From contig USHR01000049.1 of NCBI GenBank assembly GCA_900554495.1, forward strand, positions 1 through 11,475: 11,475 bases of DNA, read 5' to 3'. Below the pieces are notes generated by a model, which was not told the origin of the DNA, searched no databases, and saw nothing but the letters and a program-made list of their open reading frames with translations. A program made the translations under genes and the position numbers. Position 1 is the first letter of the stretch. The number at the start of each line of letters is the position of its first letter. Source of the stretch: an uncultured Collinsella sp. (GTDB lineage: Bacteria > Actinomycetota > Coriobacteriia > Coriobacteriales > Coriobacteriaceae). Shown here piece by piece: positions 1-7,112 of the stretch.

Positions 1-198
1 AGAGAACGCTCCCGCAAACTGCCTCTTGACAACTTATAGGAGCGTCGGTTTTATTTTTCGTTTTCCCGGCATAGTTGAGGGTATCCAATTAAACGTAGTA
101 GATAGGCCCGTTTTGTGGCATACAACCCATTCAAGCCCAATCTCGAAGGCTAAAGAGAGCCTCTCATCAACGCTTGCGAGCAGAAGATAGCAAAGCAA
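1..198. other. gene-free left edge
   Basis: No coding region is supported here. The stretch is less GC-rich than its surroundings and T-rich around 49-64. It holds one possible terminator hairpin (listed separately). On the minus strand a 10-codon open frame (121 to 89) has no ribosome binding site. I see no tRNA fold and no second copy of any part of this stretch in the window. It is probably an intergenic region between the leftward permease gene and an unseen gene beyond the left edge. Confidence 0.6.
6..57 (+). terminator. possible rho-independent terminator of an upstream rightward gene
   Basis: ACGCTCC at 6-12 is the exact reverse complement of GGAGCGT at 39-45. The right arm is followed within three bases by a T-rich run (49-57, TTTTATTTT). 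The 26-nt loop is long for a terminator, so this is only a candidate for ending a plus-strand transcript that enters from the left. Confidence 0.3.
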
Positions 199-234
199 CA
201 AACGCCGGGCCATCTAATGGTTGTCCGGCGTTTG
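199..234. terminator. GC-rich hairpin downstream of the permease gene
   Basis: A perfect 10-bp stem pairs 199-208 (CAAACGCCGG) with 225-234 (CCGGCGTTTG). A G-T and a C-G pair extend it inward, leaving a loop of about 12 nt. It lies about 45 bp beyond the permease stop codon, after the repeat hairpin at 246-278. The bases after the stem are only moderately T-rich on either strand, so termination is plausible but not certain. It may back up the first hairpin. Confidence 0.5.
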
Positions 235-240
235 CCCAGA

Positions 241-274
241 TAAAACCTGCCAAAATAAACCTGTCCCTTTTTGG
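241..274 (+). repeat. 34-bp repeat, copy A, forming a hairpin at the permease 3' end
   Basis: This 34-bp segment matches the reverse complement of 3806-3839 at 33 of 34 positions; only position 257 differs (A here, G in the other copy). With four more bases it forms a perfect 10-bp hairpin: CCTGCCAAAA at 246-255 pairs with TTTTGGCAGG at 269-278, with a 13-nt loop. On the minus strand the hairpin begins directly after the permease stop codon (TAG, 281-279) and is followed by TTTTAT, so it could also terminate the ABC transcript. The two copies point toward each other around the ABC genes. It is most likely an extragenic palindromic-type dispersed repeat. Confidence 0.75.
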
Positions 275-278
275 CAGG

Positions 279-3044
279 CTACTCGGCGCTCTTGAGGGCG
301 CCGACCATGTCGATCTTATTGAGGGTACGGTTGGTGGCGAGGTTGACGATAAACGTAAAGCCGAAGGAAAGCACCACGGCAAGCACGTAGCTCAGCGGCT
401 CGACTTCGACGTCAAAGTACAGCGACGGCATCTGCAGGATGTACGTAAAGCTCTCGGCAAGCAGGCCACCCAGCGGCACGCCCAGTGCGGTGCCAATCGC
501 CGTGAGGATCAACGTCTCCTTGTTGACGTAATGGTGTACCTCGCCACGGCGGAAGCCCAGCACCTTGATGGTCGCCAGCTCGCGCTCGCGCTCGGAGATA
601 TTCGTGTTGGACAACGTAAACACCACCACAAACGACAGGCACGCCGCCATAAAGGTCACGAGCACCACGACGGAATTGATGATAGTGAAGTTCGCCTCGT
701 AGTTCTGCCAATGTTCGGCCGTGCTCGAGATGGTGAGCCAACCGTCACTCTTAAGATTCTTGCTAAACGCAATCTGGTCGGCCGACGAGCCCTTAAGCAG
801 CACAAAGATGCCGTTAAGACGCGCGCTTCGGCCGAACGCGCGCTCATAGGTGCCCTGCGTCATATAGAGCGTGTTGCCCAAATAGTTGAGCGAGATGTCG
901 CTGACTTTGACCTTGGCGACGTTGAGCGACGAATCCTGGACCTGCGCCGTGTCGCCCGGCTGAATCCCAAGAACCAGCTGTGAACTCTTGCTCAGATACA
1001 CGTCTCCGTCACGCAAAGACAGTGGCTCTTTGGACTCATCCTCGAGACGCGCGTAGTCGTCCAGGTCGTTCGTGCGGTCATCGGGCACCACGATCAGCTG
1101 CACGGTCTCGCTCTTGCCGCCAAATGTAAAGGTGACGTTGTCGGTCATAATCGGCAGCGTCGAAGACACCGTCACGTTAGAATCCTTAGCCGCGCTGCGC
1201 TCATCCAATGCCGCGCACGTCTGCGAAAAATCGTCGGGATTGGCAACCGCCAGCAAGTCATAGCGCGTGATATGCCCATACTGCTTGGGCGAAAGCGCGA
1301 CCGACGTGTCGCGAATACCCATACCGCAGATCACAAGCGCGGTGCAACCCGCGATACCGAAGATGGTCATAAAGGCGCGCTTTTTGTAGCGAAACAGGTT
1401 ACGTGCTGCCACCTTGTTCAAAAAGCCCATGCGGCGCCAGATAAAGCCGATGCGCTCGAGCAAGATACGCGAGCCGGCGCGCGGGGCCTTGGGGCGCATG
1501 AGCGAGGCCGGAGTCTCGGCCATCTCGTGGCGGCAGGCGATAATCGTGGCGCCCACCACGCCCACGGCAAACAGCGCCACCGAGACGATCGAGGACACGA
1601 TGTCGTACGAAAGCAACATCTGGGGCAGCGAGTACATGTCGTCGAACACCGTAAACAAGAACAGCGGCAGGCCCACAAATCCGATGATGTTGCCGAGCAC
1701 GCCGCCGATCAGACAAGCCCACAGCGCATAGTCCACGTATTTGGACAGGATGCGTCCGCGCGAATAGCCGAGCGCCTTATACAGGCCGATGAGCGTGCGC
1801 TCCTCCTCGACCATACGCGTGGCGGTGGTAAGGCTGATGAGCACGGCGACGATAAAGAAGATGAACGGGAACACCGTGGCGATGGCTTCAATTGACGAGC
1901 TATCGCTCTCCACGCTCGAGTAGCTTGCGATATTGCCGCGGTCCTGGATGTACCAGGTGCATTCTCCCAGATCGGAAAGCTCGGCGCGGGCGTCGGCAAA
2001 CTGTTGGTCGGCGGCGGCACGGCGCTGGTCCAGGTCGGCTTGCGCCTGCGCACGCTCGTCGCTGCCCTCGGCCATGCGATTGATGTTGTCCTGCTCGATC
2101 CCAAAGAGCATGGCGGCCTGACGCTCGGCCGCATCCAAGCTTGTCGGCGTGTCGACCGTCAGCTCCTGAGCGCGCGCCTTCTCACGCTCCTCGCGGATCT
2201 TCTCTATATTGCCCTTGACCTCATTGATCTTTGCCGCGTAGGCATCCGAATATGAGTTGAGATCCTTGGCTCCCTCGACGACCACGTGGACCGCGGAGTA
2301 GGAAGAAGATGTCGCGGCGTCCTCGCTCACATAGAACTTATAGTCCGCCGCCGAGGCGGCACGGAAGGCGTTGACCGTCGAGTCGGAGCTCACATCAGTG
2401 GGATCGAGAACCTCGGCCGTGATGGTGTAATCGCCATCGGCAAACTGATCCTTGGCGCTTTGGTTCGACGAGCTCGCATCGTTGGCAGCAAAGCTCACCG
2501 TATCGCCGAGCTTTTTGCCCGAAGCCTTCAGGAACTTCGAAGTCACCGCGACCTCATCGGCGCTCTCGGGCAAATCGCCGTTCACGAGCACTGGCTGATC
2601 GATATTCTCCTTGGAGAGACTTTGCACGACCACGCGCTCGCGCGTTGTGCCCACGGCGGTGTAGGCGGTCTCGGTGTAGATGCCCTCGGCCGTTTCGACG
2701 CCATCGACCTCTTGGATGGCGTCGAGATCATCGTCAGTCAGGCCATAGGTCGACTGCACGTTAATGTCATAGACATTTTGCTGGTCGAAGTAGGCGTCAA
2801 CCGAATCGCACAGGTCCTCGCAACCCGCCTTAAGGCCGCACATCACGCTCACGCCGAGCGCGGTGATCACGACGATAGACAAGAAGCGTTTGAGGCTGCC
2901 GCGAATCGTGCGGTAGACACCGCGGCGAAACACCGTCGGCACCATATCGTTTGAGCTTTGGGCAGTGCGGTAGGTCGTAAAATCCTGCTCGCGCTCCGTG
3001 TTCTGCGCGTCGCGGCGTTGGCTGTTTTGGCGGTCCTGATCCAT
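279..3044 (-). CDS. ABC transporter permease with two FtsX domains
   Basis: This is the membrane subunit of an ABC transporter of the MacB/FtsX (ABC3) type, 921 residues from the chosen ATG. The N-terminus is cytoplasmic and charged, and the first membrane segment is near residues 54-73. A long extracellular region (about 80-385) includes an Arg/Glu/Ala-rich probable coiled coil near 270-358. The first FtsX block (about 387-515) has three membrane segments and the loop EEERTLIGLYKALGYSRGRI. Another segment lies near 557-578, followed by a second extracellular domain (about 590-785). The second FtsX block (about 787-915) carries the matching loop ERERELATIKVLGFRRGE. These cytoplasmic loops are typical coupling sites for the ATPase. 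The ATG lies 5 nt after the ATPase stop. An in-frame GTG at 3056, overlapping that stop, would add four residues; neither start has a clear Shine-Dalgarno. Such proteins work as mechanotransmitters or export lipids or peptides. The substrate is unknown here. Confidence 0.9.
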   Translation of the reverse strand: MDQDRQNSQRRDAQNTEREQDFTTYRTAQSSNDMVPTVFRRGVYRTIRGSLKRFLSIVVITALGVSVMCGLKAGCEDLCDSVDAYFDQQNVYDINVQSTYGLTDDDLDAIQEVDGVETAEGIYTETAYTAVGTTRERVVVQSLSKENIDQPVLVNGDLPESADEVAVTSKFLKASGKKLGDTVSFAANDASSSNQSAKDQFADGDYTITAEVLDPTDVSSDSTVNAFRAASAADYKFYVSEDAATSSSYSAVHVVVEGAKDLNSYSDAYAAKINEVKGNIEKIREEREKARAQELTVDTPTSLDAAERQAAMLFGIEQDNINRMAEGSDERAQAQADLDQRRAAADQQFADARAELSDLGECTWYIQDRGNIASYSSVESDSSSIEAIATVFPFIFFIVAVLISLTTATRMVEEERTLIGLYKALGYSRGRILSKYVDYALWACLIGGVLGNIIGFVGLPLFLFTVFDDMYSLPQMLLSYDIVSSIVSVALFAVGVVGATIIACRHEMAETPASLMRPKAPRAGSRILLERIGFIWRRMGFLNKVAARNLFRYKKRAFMTIFGIAGCTALVICGMGIRDTSVALSPKQYGHITRYDLLAVANPDDFSQTCAALDERSAAKDSNVTVSSTLPIMTDNVTFTFGGKSETVQLIVVPDDRTNDLDDYARLEDESKEPLSLRDGDVYLSKSSQLVLGIQPGDTAQVQDSSLNVAKVKVSDISLNYLGNTLYMTQGTYERAFGRSARLNGIFVLLKGSSADQIAFSKNLKSDGWLTISSTAEHWQNYEANFTIINSVVVLVTFMAACLSFVVVFTLSNTNISERERELATIKVLGFRRGEVHHYVNKETLILTAIGTALGVPLGGLLAESFTYILQMPSLYFDVEVEPLSYVLAVVLSFGFTFIVNLATNRTLNKIDMVGALKSAE

Positions 3045-3049
3045 GGGCG

Positions 3050-3751
<702 letters not shown>

Positions 3752-3805
3752 CGATTAATTCCCATCTGGTCGGATAACTCTTTAGTATTACCCATTTCGC
3801 ACCGA

Positions 3806-3839
3806 CCAAAAAGGGACAGGTTCATTTTGGCAGGTTTTA
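3806..3839 (-). repeat. 34-bp repeat, copy B, containing the kinase stop codon
   Basis: This is the inverted partner of 241-274, identical at 33 of 34 positions. Read on the minus strand, its first three bases are the TAA stop codon of the histidine kinase gene (3839-3837). Unlike copy A, the right arm is not completed: only CCAAAA/TTTTGG pairs, followed by a 2-nt mismatch, so the hairpin is weaker. A separate 7-bp inverted repeat (TGGTCGG at 3767-3773 with CCGACCA at 3802-3808) starts at the edge of this copy and spans the leader of the ATPase gene. I see no convincing promoter in the gap, although an AT-rich stretch at 3776-3790 could hold a weak one. Confidence 0.75.
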
Positions 3840-5216
3840 GAGGCGGACGGTGAAGGTGATCTGGTTGCCGTGGCCGCAGACAGAAGCGCTCCCACCATGG
3901 GCTTCGGCGATGGCACGCACCACGGATAGGCCCACGCCCGAGCCGCCCGTCTTGGAGCTGCGCGACACGTCCGCACGATAGAAGCGGTCGAACAATCGAT
4001 CTAGGTCGCCTTCGGGCAGCTCGTCCACGGCGTTCGAAACGACAAGCTCGGCCGAACCTTTGCCTGCACCGCGTGAGACGGCACGCAGACTCAACTCAAT
4101 TACACTGCCCTCACTCGCATAGCGCGTGGCGTTATCCAGCAGCAGCTCAACCACCTGCGCCACCGCTGCAGCATCGGCATGGGCCCGCACGCCACTCGCA
4201 ATCGACGTCGACAGACGCTTGCCACGCGAAACCGCCACCGACTCAAACGGCGACGCCGCCTTGTCCACTGCCTCCGAAAGATCGATCGATATCATGGTAA
4301 AGCCCGCCGAACCCTCGTCCATGCGAGCCAAAAACACCAGACGCTCCGTGAGCGCCGTCAACCGTGCAACCTGTTCGTGAATGCTCTGCGTCCACTCGCT
4401 CTCGCCGCTCTCGATCTCTTGCACCTCATTGGCGGCATCAATCACGGCCAGCGGCGTCTTGATCTCGTGGCTTGCATCGGTAATAAAGCGCTTTTGCTTG
4501 CTGTAGCTCTCGACCATCGGCCGAATCACCGCGCCCGAGGCACCCGCCACAATTGCCAACACCGCCAGCCAGCCAATGCAACTAATCGCCACGCTCGCGC
4601 TCAAAAACGAATGAAAGCTTGCAAGCTCGCGCGAGCAGTCCACAAACACATAGGTGGTCTCGTCGCCCTGAACCGTAACCGTATAGCGGTAGTTACCAGA
4701 AAAGCCCGAGGTCCAACCCTTGGAATATAGTCCTGCAGCGATGCGTGCAGCACGCTTGGCACCCACCGCGGCAATGCGGGCCGTGTTGACATCGGTCACC
4801 TGCCCACCGGCAATCGACACCGTAAAGTAGCGCGTGTCGAAGGGAGACTCCGCCGTCATACCTTCGAAGTGCCCGGTGCGCATGACCACCCTGTCACCGG
4901 CAGCGGTCTTACCGGCGCCCACATCCTCGCCGAGATCGGTCTTGGGCTCATCCGTCCAATCGATGCCGTCCTTGCCCGCCAAGATATAGTCCAGACGAGC
5001 GTCGGCCATCTTGCAGACATGCGAGTAGTTGACGATATTGATGCCGGCGATGATAAGCGTAAGCACGGCGGTCACGGCACCCATGGCAACCAGGATGAAC
5101 TTACGACGCAGGCGACGTCCCATTGCACTGGCAGCATCGGCGCGCCCCGGATTACCCGAGTCCGCGCCCATGCCGAGCTTTGCCGTCGTGCGCTTCCACC
5201 ACGCACTCGCGCTCAC
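3837..5216 (-). CDS. sensor histidine kinase
   Basis: This is a membrane-bound sensor kinase (459 residues) that would phosphorylate the response regulator encoded immediately upstream. A basic N-terminal tail precedes membrane segment 1 (about 40-63). An extracellular sensor region of about 140 residues (64-203) has no domain I recognise. Membrane segment 2 spans about 205-230. The dimerisation domain holds the phospho-accepting His250 in FITDASHEIKTPL. The catalytic domain has an N-box LLLDNATRYA (Asn362), F-box LFDRFYRAD (408-416) and G-box GGSGVGLS (424-431). The usual DxGxG motif is replaced by a degenerate SNAVDELPEGDL (394-405), a known variant in this kinase type. The GTG start lies 2 nt after the regulator stop, with GAGGAGG about 10 nt upstream inside the regulator gene, so coupling is likely. 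With its sensor region, it is not the short intramembrane-sensing kind found beside BceAB transporters. Confidence 0.95.
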   Translation of the reverse strand: MSASAWWKRTTAKLGMGADSGNPGRADAASAMGRRLRRKFILVAMGAVTAVLTLIIAGINIVNYSHVCKMADARLDYILAGKDGIDWTDEPKTDLGEDVGAGKTAAGDRVVMRTGHFEGMTAESPFDTRYFTVSIAGGQVTDVNTARIAAVGAKRAARIAAGLYSKGWTSGFSGNYRYTVTVQGDETTYVFVDCSRELASFHSFLSASVAISCIGWLAVLAIVAGASGAVIRPMVESYSKQKRFITDASHEIKTPLAVIDAANEVQEIESGESEWTQSIHEQVARLTALTERLVFLARMDEGSAGFTMISIDLSEAVDKAASPFESVAVSRGKRLSTSIASGVRAHADAAAVAQVVELLLDNATRYASEGSVIELSLRAVSRGAGKGSAELVVSNAVDELPEGDLDRLFDRFYRADVSRSSKTGGSGVGLSVVRAIAEAHGGSASVCGHGNQITFTVRL

Positions 5217-5218
5217 GC

Positions 5219-5902
5219 CTATTCGCCCTCCTCAACAACCTCGAGCGAATAGCCCTGGTTGCGCGATGCACGGATGGCCACGTTGGCACCAAGCGCCGTC
5301 AGCTTTTTGCGCAGGTACGAGATATAGACCCACACCACGTTAGCGCCTTCGGGCGCGTCCTCACCCCAAACTTCGAGCATCAAACGCTCGGTGGGCATGC
5401 GCGTGCCGGCGTTGCGCATAAAGAGCTCCATAAGCTGAAACTCTCGATTGGCCAGGTGCTCCTCGCCCAAAGGGCCCACGAGTGTGCACGATGCCGTGTC
5501 GAGGCGCACGTTGCCCACGCTGAGCGTCGTGGCGTCAATTGCCGTCGCGGCACGCGTCATGGCGCGAATGCGTGCGAGCAGCTCCTTGGCGGCGAACGGC
5601 TTGGTCAGGTAGTCGTTGGCACCGGCATCCAGGCCCTCGACCTTATCGGACACCTCGCTTTTTGCCGTGAGCATGATGATGGGCAGTCGCTTACCGGCGG
5701 CGCGTGTGCGCTTGAGTACCTCGATACCGTCCATGCCGGGCATCATGATGTCCAGAATTGCGGCGTCATAGTCGTTGGCGAGCAGATACTCGAGCGCCGT
5801 CAGACCATCGAGCGCGGTATCGACCTCGTAGTCGCTATGTTGAAGAATCGCGGTAAGGGCGCGGGAGAGGCCGGGTTCGTCCTCGGCAAGCATCAGCTTC
5901 AT
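5219..5902 (-). CDS. response regulator, OmpR/PhoB family
   Basis: This DNA-binding response regulator (227 residues) pairs with the adjacent histidine kinase. The receiver domain spans about 1-115, with the acidic pair Glu7/Asp8, phospho-accepting Asp51 (AILDIMMPGMDG), Thr79 in LTA, and Lys101 in the KPF motif. The C-terminal winged-helix domain (about 125-222) shows the family pattern LANREFQLMELFM, the recognition-helix region VVWVYISYLRKKL, and a closing hairpin around RASRNQGYSLEV. The ATG has a clear AAAGGA 6 nt upstream. It is the first gene of the regulator-kinase unit. An 11-bp-period direct repeat just upstream of a likely -10 box is a candidate site for autoregulation. The downstream ABC pair is the obvious candidate target, by position only. 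Confidence 0.96.
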   Translation of the reverse strand: MKLMLAEDEPGLSRALTAILQHSDYEVDTALDGLTALEYLLANDYDAAILDIMMPGMDGIEVLKRTRAAGKRLPIIMLTAKSEVSDKVEGLDAGANDYLTKPFAAKELLARIRAMTRAATAIDATTLSVGNVRLDTASCTLVGPLGEEHLANREFQLMELFMRNAGTRMPTERLMLEVWGEDAPEGANVVWVYISYLRKKLTALGANVAIRASRNQGYSLEVVEEGE

Positions 5903-5946
5903 AGTTGTTCCTTTGGCGCGCGGCTATACAGATTTCGATATTGCCG

Positions 5947-5988
5947 ATGATAGCGCACCGCCAGCCGCCTTAGCGCAGCCTTAGCTGC
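5947..5988 (-). promoter_or_regulatory. response-regulator promoter with 11-bp direct repeat
   Basis: On the minus strand a -10-like TATCAT (5952-5947, five of six matches to TATAAT) lies 44 bp before the regulator ATG. No acceptable -35 box is found at normal spacing. In its place GCTAAGGC occurs twice, at 5985-5978 and 5974-5967, exactly 11 bp apart; the nearer copy ends 14 bp before the -10. OmpR/PhoB-family regulators commonly bind 11-bp-spaced direct repeats that replace the -35 element in activated promoters. I infer that this is a binding site for the regulator encoded downstream. The flanking stretch to 6130 shows nothing else clear. Confidence 0.5.
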
Positions 5989-6130
5989 TCAACCTGCACG
6001 TTTCTAAAAACGCTGGATAGGGCTTAGCCAAACTTAAGGCACATATGCCGAGCGCTTGGACGCATGCCGGCCGCGAAAGGACGGCGACTCGTTCTTTCAG
6101 GGTGTCTTGGCCATGCAAAGTGCTTGAACG

Positions 6131-6709
6131 TTAGTCCTCGTACGCGCCCTCAAGCCGAAGCAGCCACTCCTTGCGATCAAGCCCGCCGGCATATCCGTTG
6201 AGCGAACCATCGGCGGCAACCACGCGATGGCACGGCACAATAATCGAAATGGGATTACGCGCGACCGCGGCCCCCACGGCACGGGGAGACACAACGGGGT
6301 CCTCGTTTCCCGGTACACGATGTCGAGCCGCAACACGCTGGGCAATCTCGCCATACGTGGCGACCTCGCCACGCGGAATAGAAAGCAGCTCGTACCAAAC
6401 TTCACGTTGAAACGCCGTGCCAATCAAATGCAACGGCGGCGTAAACCGAGGTTCCTGCCCTGCAAAATAAGCATTCAACCAAGCCCAAGAACGCTCAAGT
6501 ACCGAAGAAGCCACACCGTTTGTCGGATTCACCGAAGACATGCCGCCAGCACCAGAAACCGCATCGGCGCCTTCAACATGTTCGGGATCTTCTTTGAGAA
6601 GCGTGGAGCCAAAGTGCTCCTGCCCCTCAAACCAAAGCCCCGTCAAACCGCGGCCATCAGCGGCAAGCAGGATTTCGCCCAAAGGCGAAGCAAACGTCGT
6701 CGTGACCAC
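6131..6709 (-). CDS. ogt: methylated-DNA--protein-cysteine S-methyltransferase (Ogt/MGMT type)
   Basis: This suicide DNA-repair protein (192 residues) moves the alkyl group from O6-alkylguanine or O4-alkylthymine to its own cysteine. The active-site motif PCHRV carries Cys160. By family comparison the upstream residues match too: Tyr119 (TYGEIA), the DNA-intercalating arginine at 143 in PRAVGAAVARNP, and Asn152. The N-terminal half (1-40) is the usual ribonuclease-H-like fold. Two insertions make it slightly long: a Gly/Ser/Ala-rich stretch at about 41-68, and a segment at about 130-142 between the helix holding Tyr119 and the arginine. The GTG start is supported by AAAGGAG 6 nt upstream. There is no AdaA-like domain, so it is not a regulatory Ada fusion. 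It appears to be transcribed alone from the promoter just upstream. Confidence 0.95.
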   Translation of the reverse strand: MVTTTFASPLGEILLAADGRGLTGLWFEGQEHFGSTLLKEDPEHVEGADAVSGAGGMSSVNPTNGVASSVLERSWAWLNAYFAGQEPRFTPPLHLIGTAFQREVWYELLSIPRGEVATYGEIAQRVAARHRVPGNEDPVVSPRAVGAAVARNPISIIVPCHRVVAADGSLNGYAGGLDRKEWLLRLEGAYED

Positions 6710-6737
6710 CAGCGGCTCCTTTCAAAACTCCGCAAAC

Positions 6738-6768
6738 ATAATACCGCGAATTGTGCAGACAACCTCAA
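6738..6768 (-). promoter_or_regulatory. probable promoter of the methyltransferase gene
   Basis: On the minus strand, TATTAT at 6743-6738 matches five of six -10 consensus bases and would start transcription about 20-25 nt before the GTG codon. The best -35 is TTGAGG at 6768-6763, but the spacer is 19 bp, so the promoter would be weak. The position fits a short leader carrying only the ribosome binding site. Confidence 0.4.
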
Positions 6769-6970
6769 TCGACCCCAAAGTTGCCCAAGGCAGCAGGCGC
6801 AACGCGCCGCAGCTGCGATCCGCGCTCCACAGTCCCCCAAGGAGGCAGGCGTGAAGCGCCGAGGCCGCCGCCGGGACCAAGGCCCGCAACAACCACGCGC
6901 CCCCACATCAGCCCAGCGGCCCCAACCAACAACGGCCCCATCGCAGACTGCTCGCAGCCGAGTCACCGCA
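6769..6970. other. GC-rich, strand-biased stretch without a gene
   Basis: No coding region is supported. Open frames on both strands are low-complexity, Arg/Pro/Ala-rich, and lack ribosome binding sites. The plus strand is rich in C and A and poor in T. Its complement therefore has clustered G-runs opposite 6900-6904, 6912-6914, 6920-6923 and 6936-6939. Together with the methyltransferase promoter and the long inverted repeat, it makes up the 403-bp gap between asd and the methyltransferase gene. Confidence 0.6.
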
Positions 6971-7100
6971 GGCGGGGGCCGGGCTTAGCTTTCAGGACAC
7001 TCCGCAAACCAGTGTGGCGCCTTGTCCGCGGCTCCGAAGGAGCAGGACAAGGCGCCACACATGGTCGAGGACGTTCTGAAAACCAAGCCCGGCCCCCGCC
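6971..7100. repeat. nested inverted repeat of about 130 bp
   Basis: Three stems nest inside each other. The outer arms 6971-6986 and 7085-7100 are a perfect 16-bp inverted repeat (GGCGGGGGCCGGGCTT). The middle arms 7012-7027 and 7045-7060 are a second perfect 16-bp repeat (GTGTGGCGCCTTGTCC). An apical stem 7031-7035/7039-7043 (GCTCC/GGAGC) closes on a 3-nt loop. Between outer and middle arms, TTTCAG (6990-6995) pairs in register with CTGAAA (7076-7081), while the rest is diverged. The element begins 12 bp after the asd stop codon and has no T-run, so it is not a classic terminator. It looks like two diverged head-to-head copies of a 60-65-bp palindromic repeat, or a small non-coding mobile element. 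Confidence 0.85.
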
Positions 7101-7112
7101 GGACAGGTCACA

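Noticed and set aside
26..54. TTGACA at 26-31 with TTTTAT 17 bp downstream as a plus-strand promoter
   Set aside because: No gene follows it on the plus strand; the -10 match is only four of six and coincides with the T-run of a possible terminator.
89..121. Ten-codon minus-strand frame (MPQNGPIYYV) as a leader peptide
   Set aside because: It has no Shine-Dalgarno, no recognisable downstream gene within the window, and a frame this short is expected by chance.
174..983. Long plus-strand open frame opposite the permease gene
   Set aside because: It overlaps a strongly supported gene in antisense, has no ribosome binding site, and its Arg/His/Ala/Asp-rich composition is typical of high-GC shadow frames.
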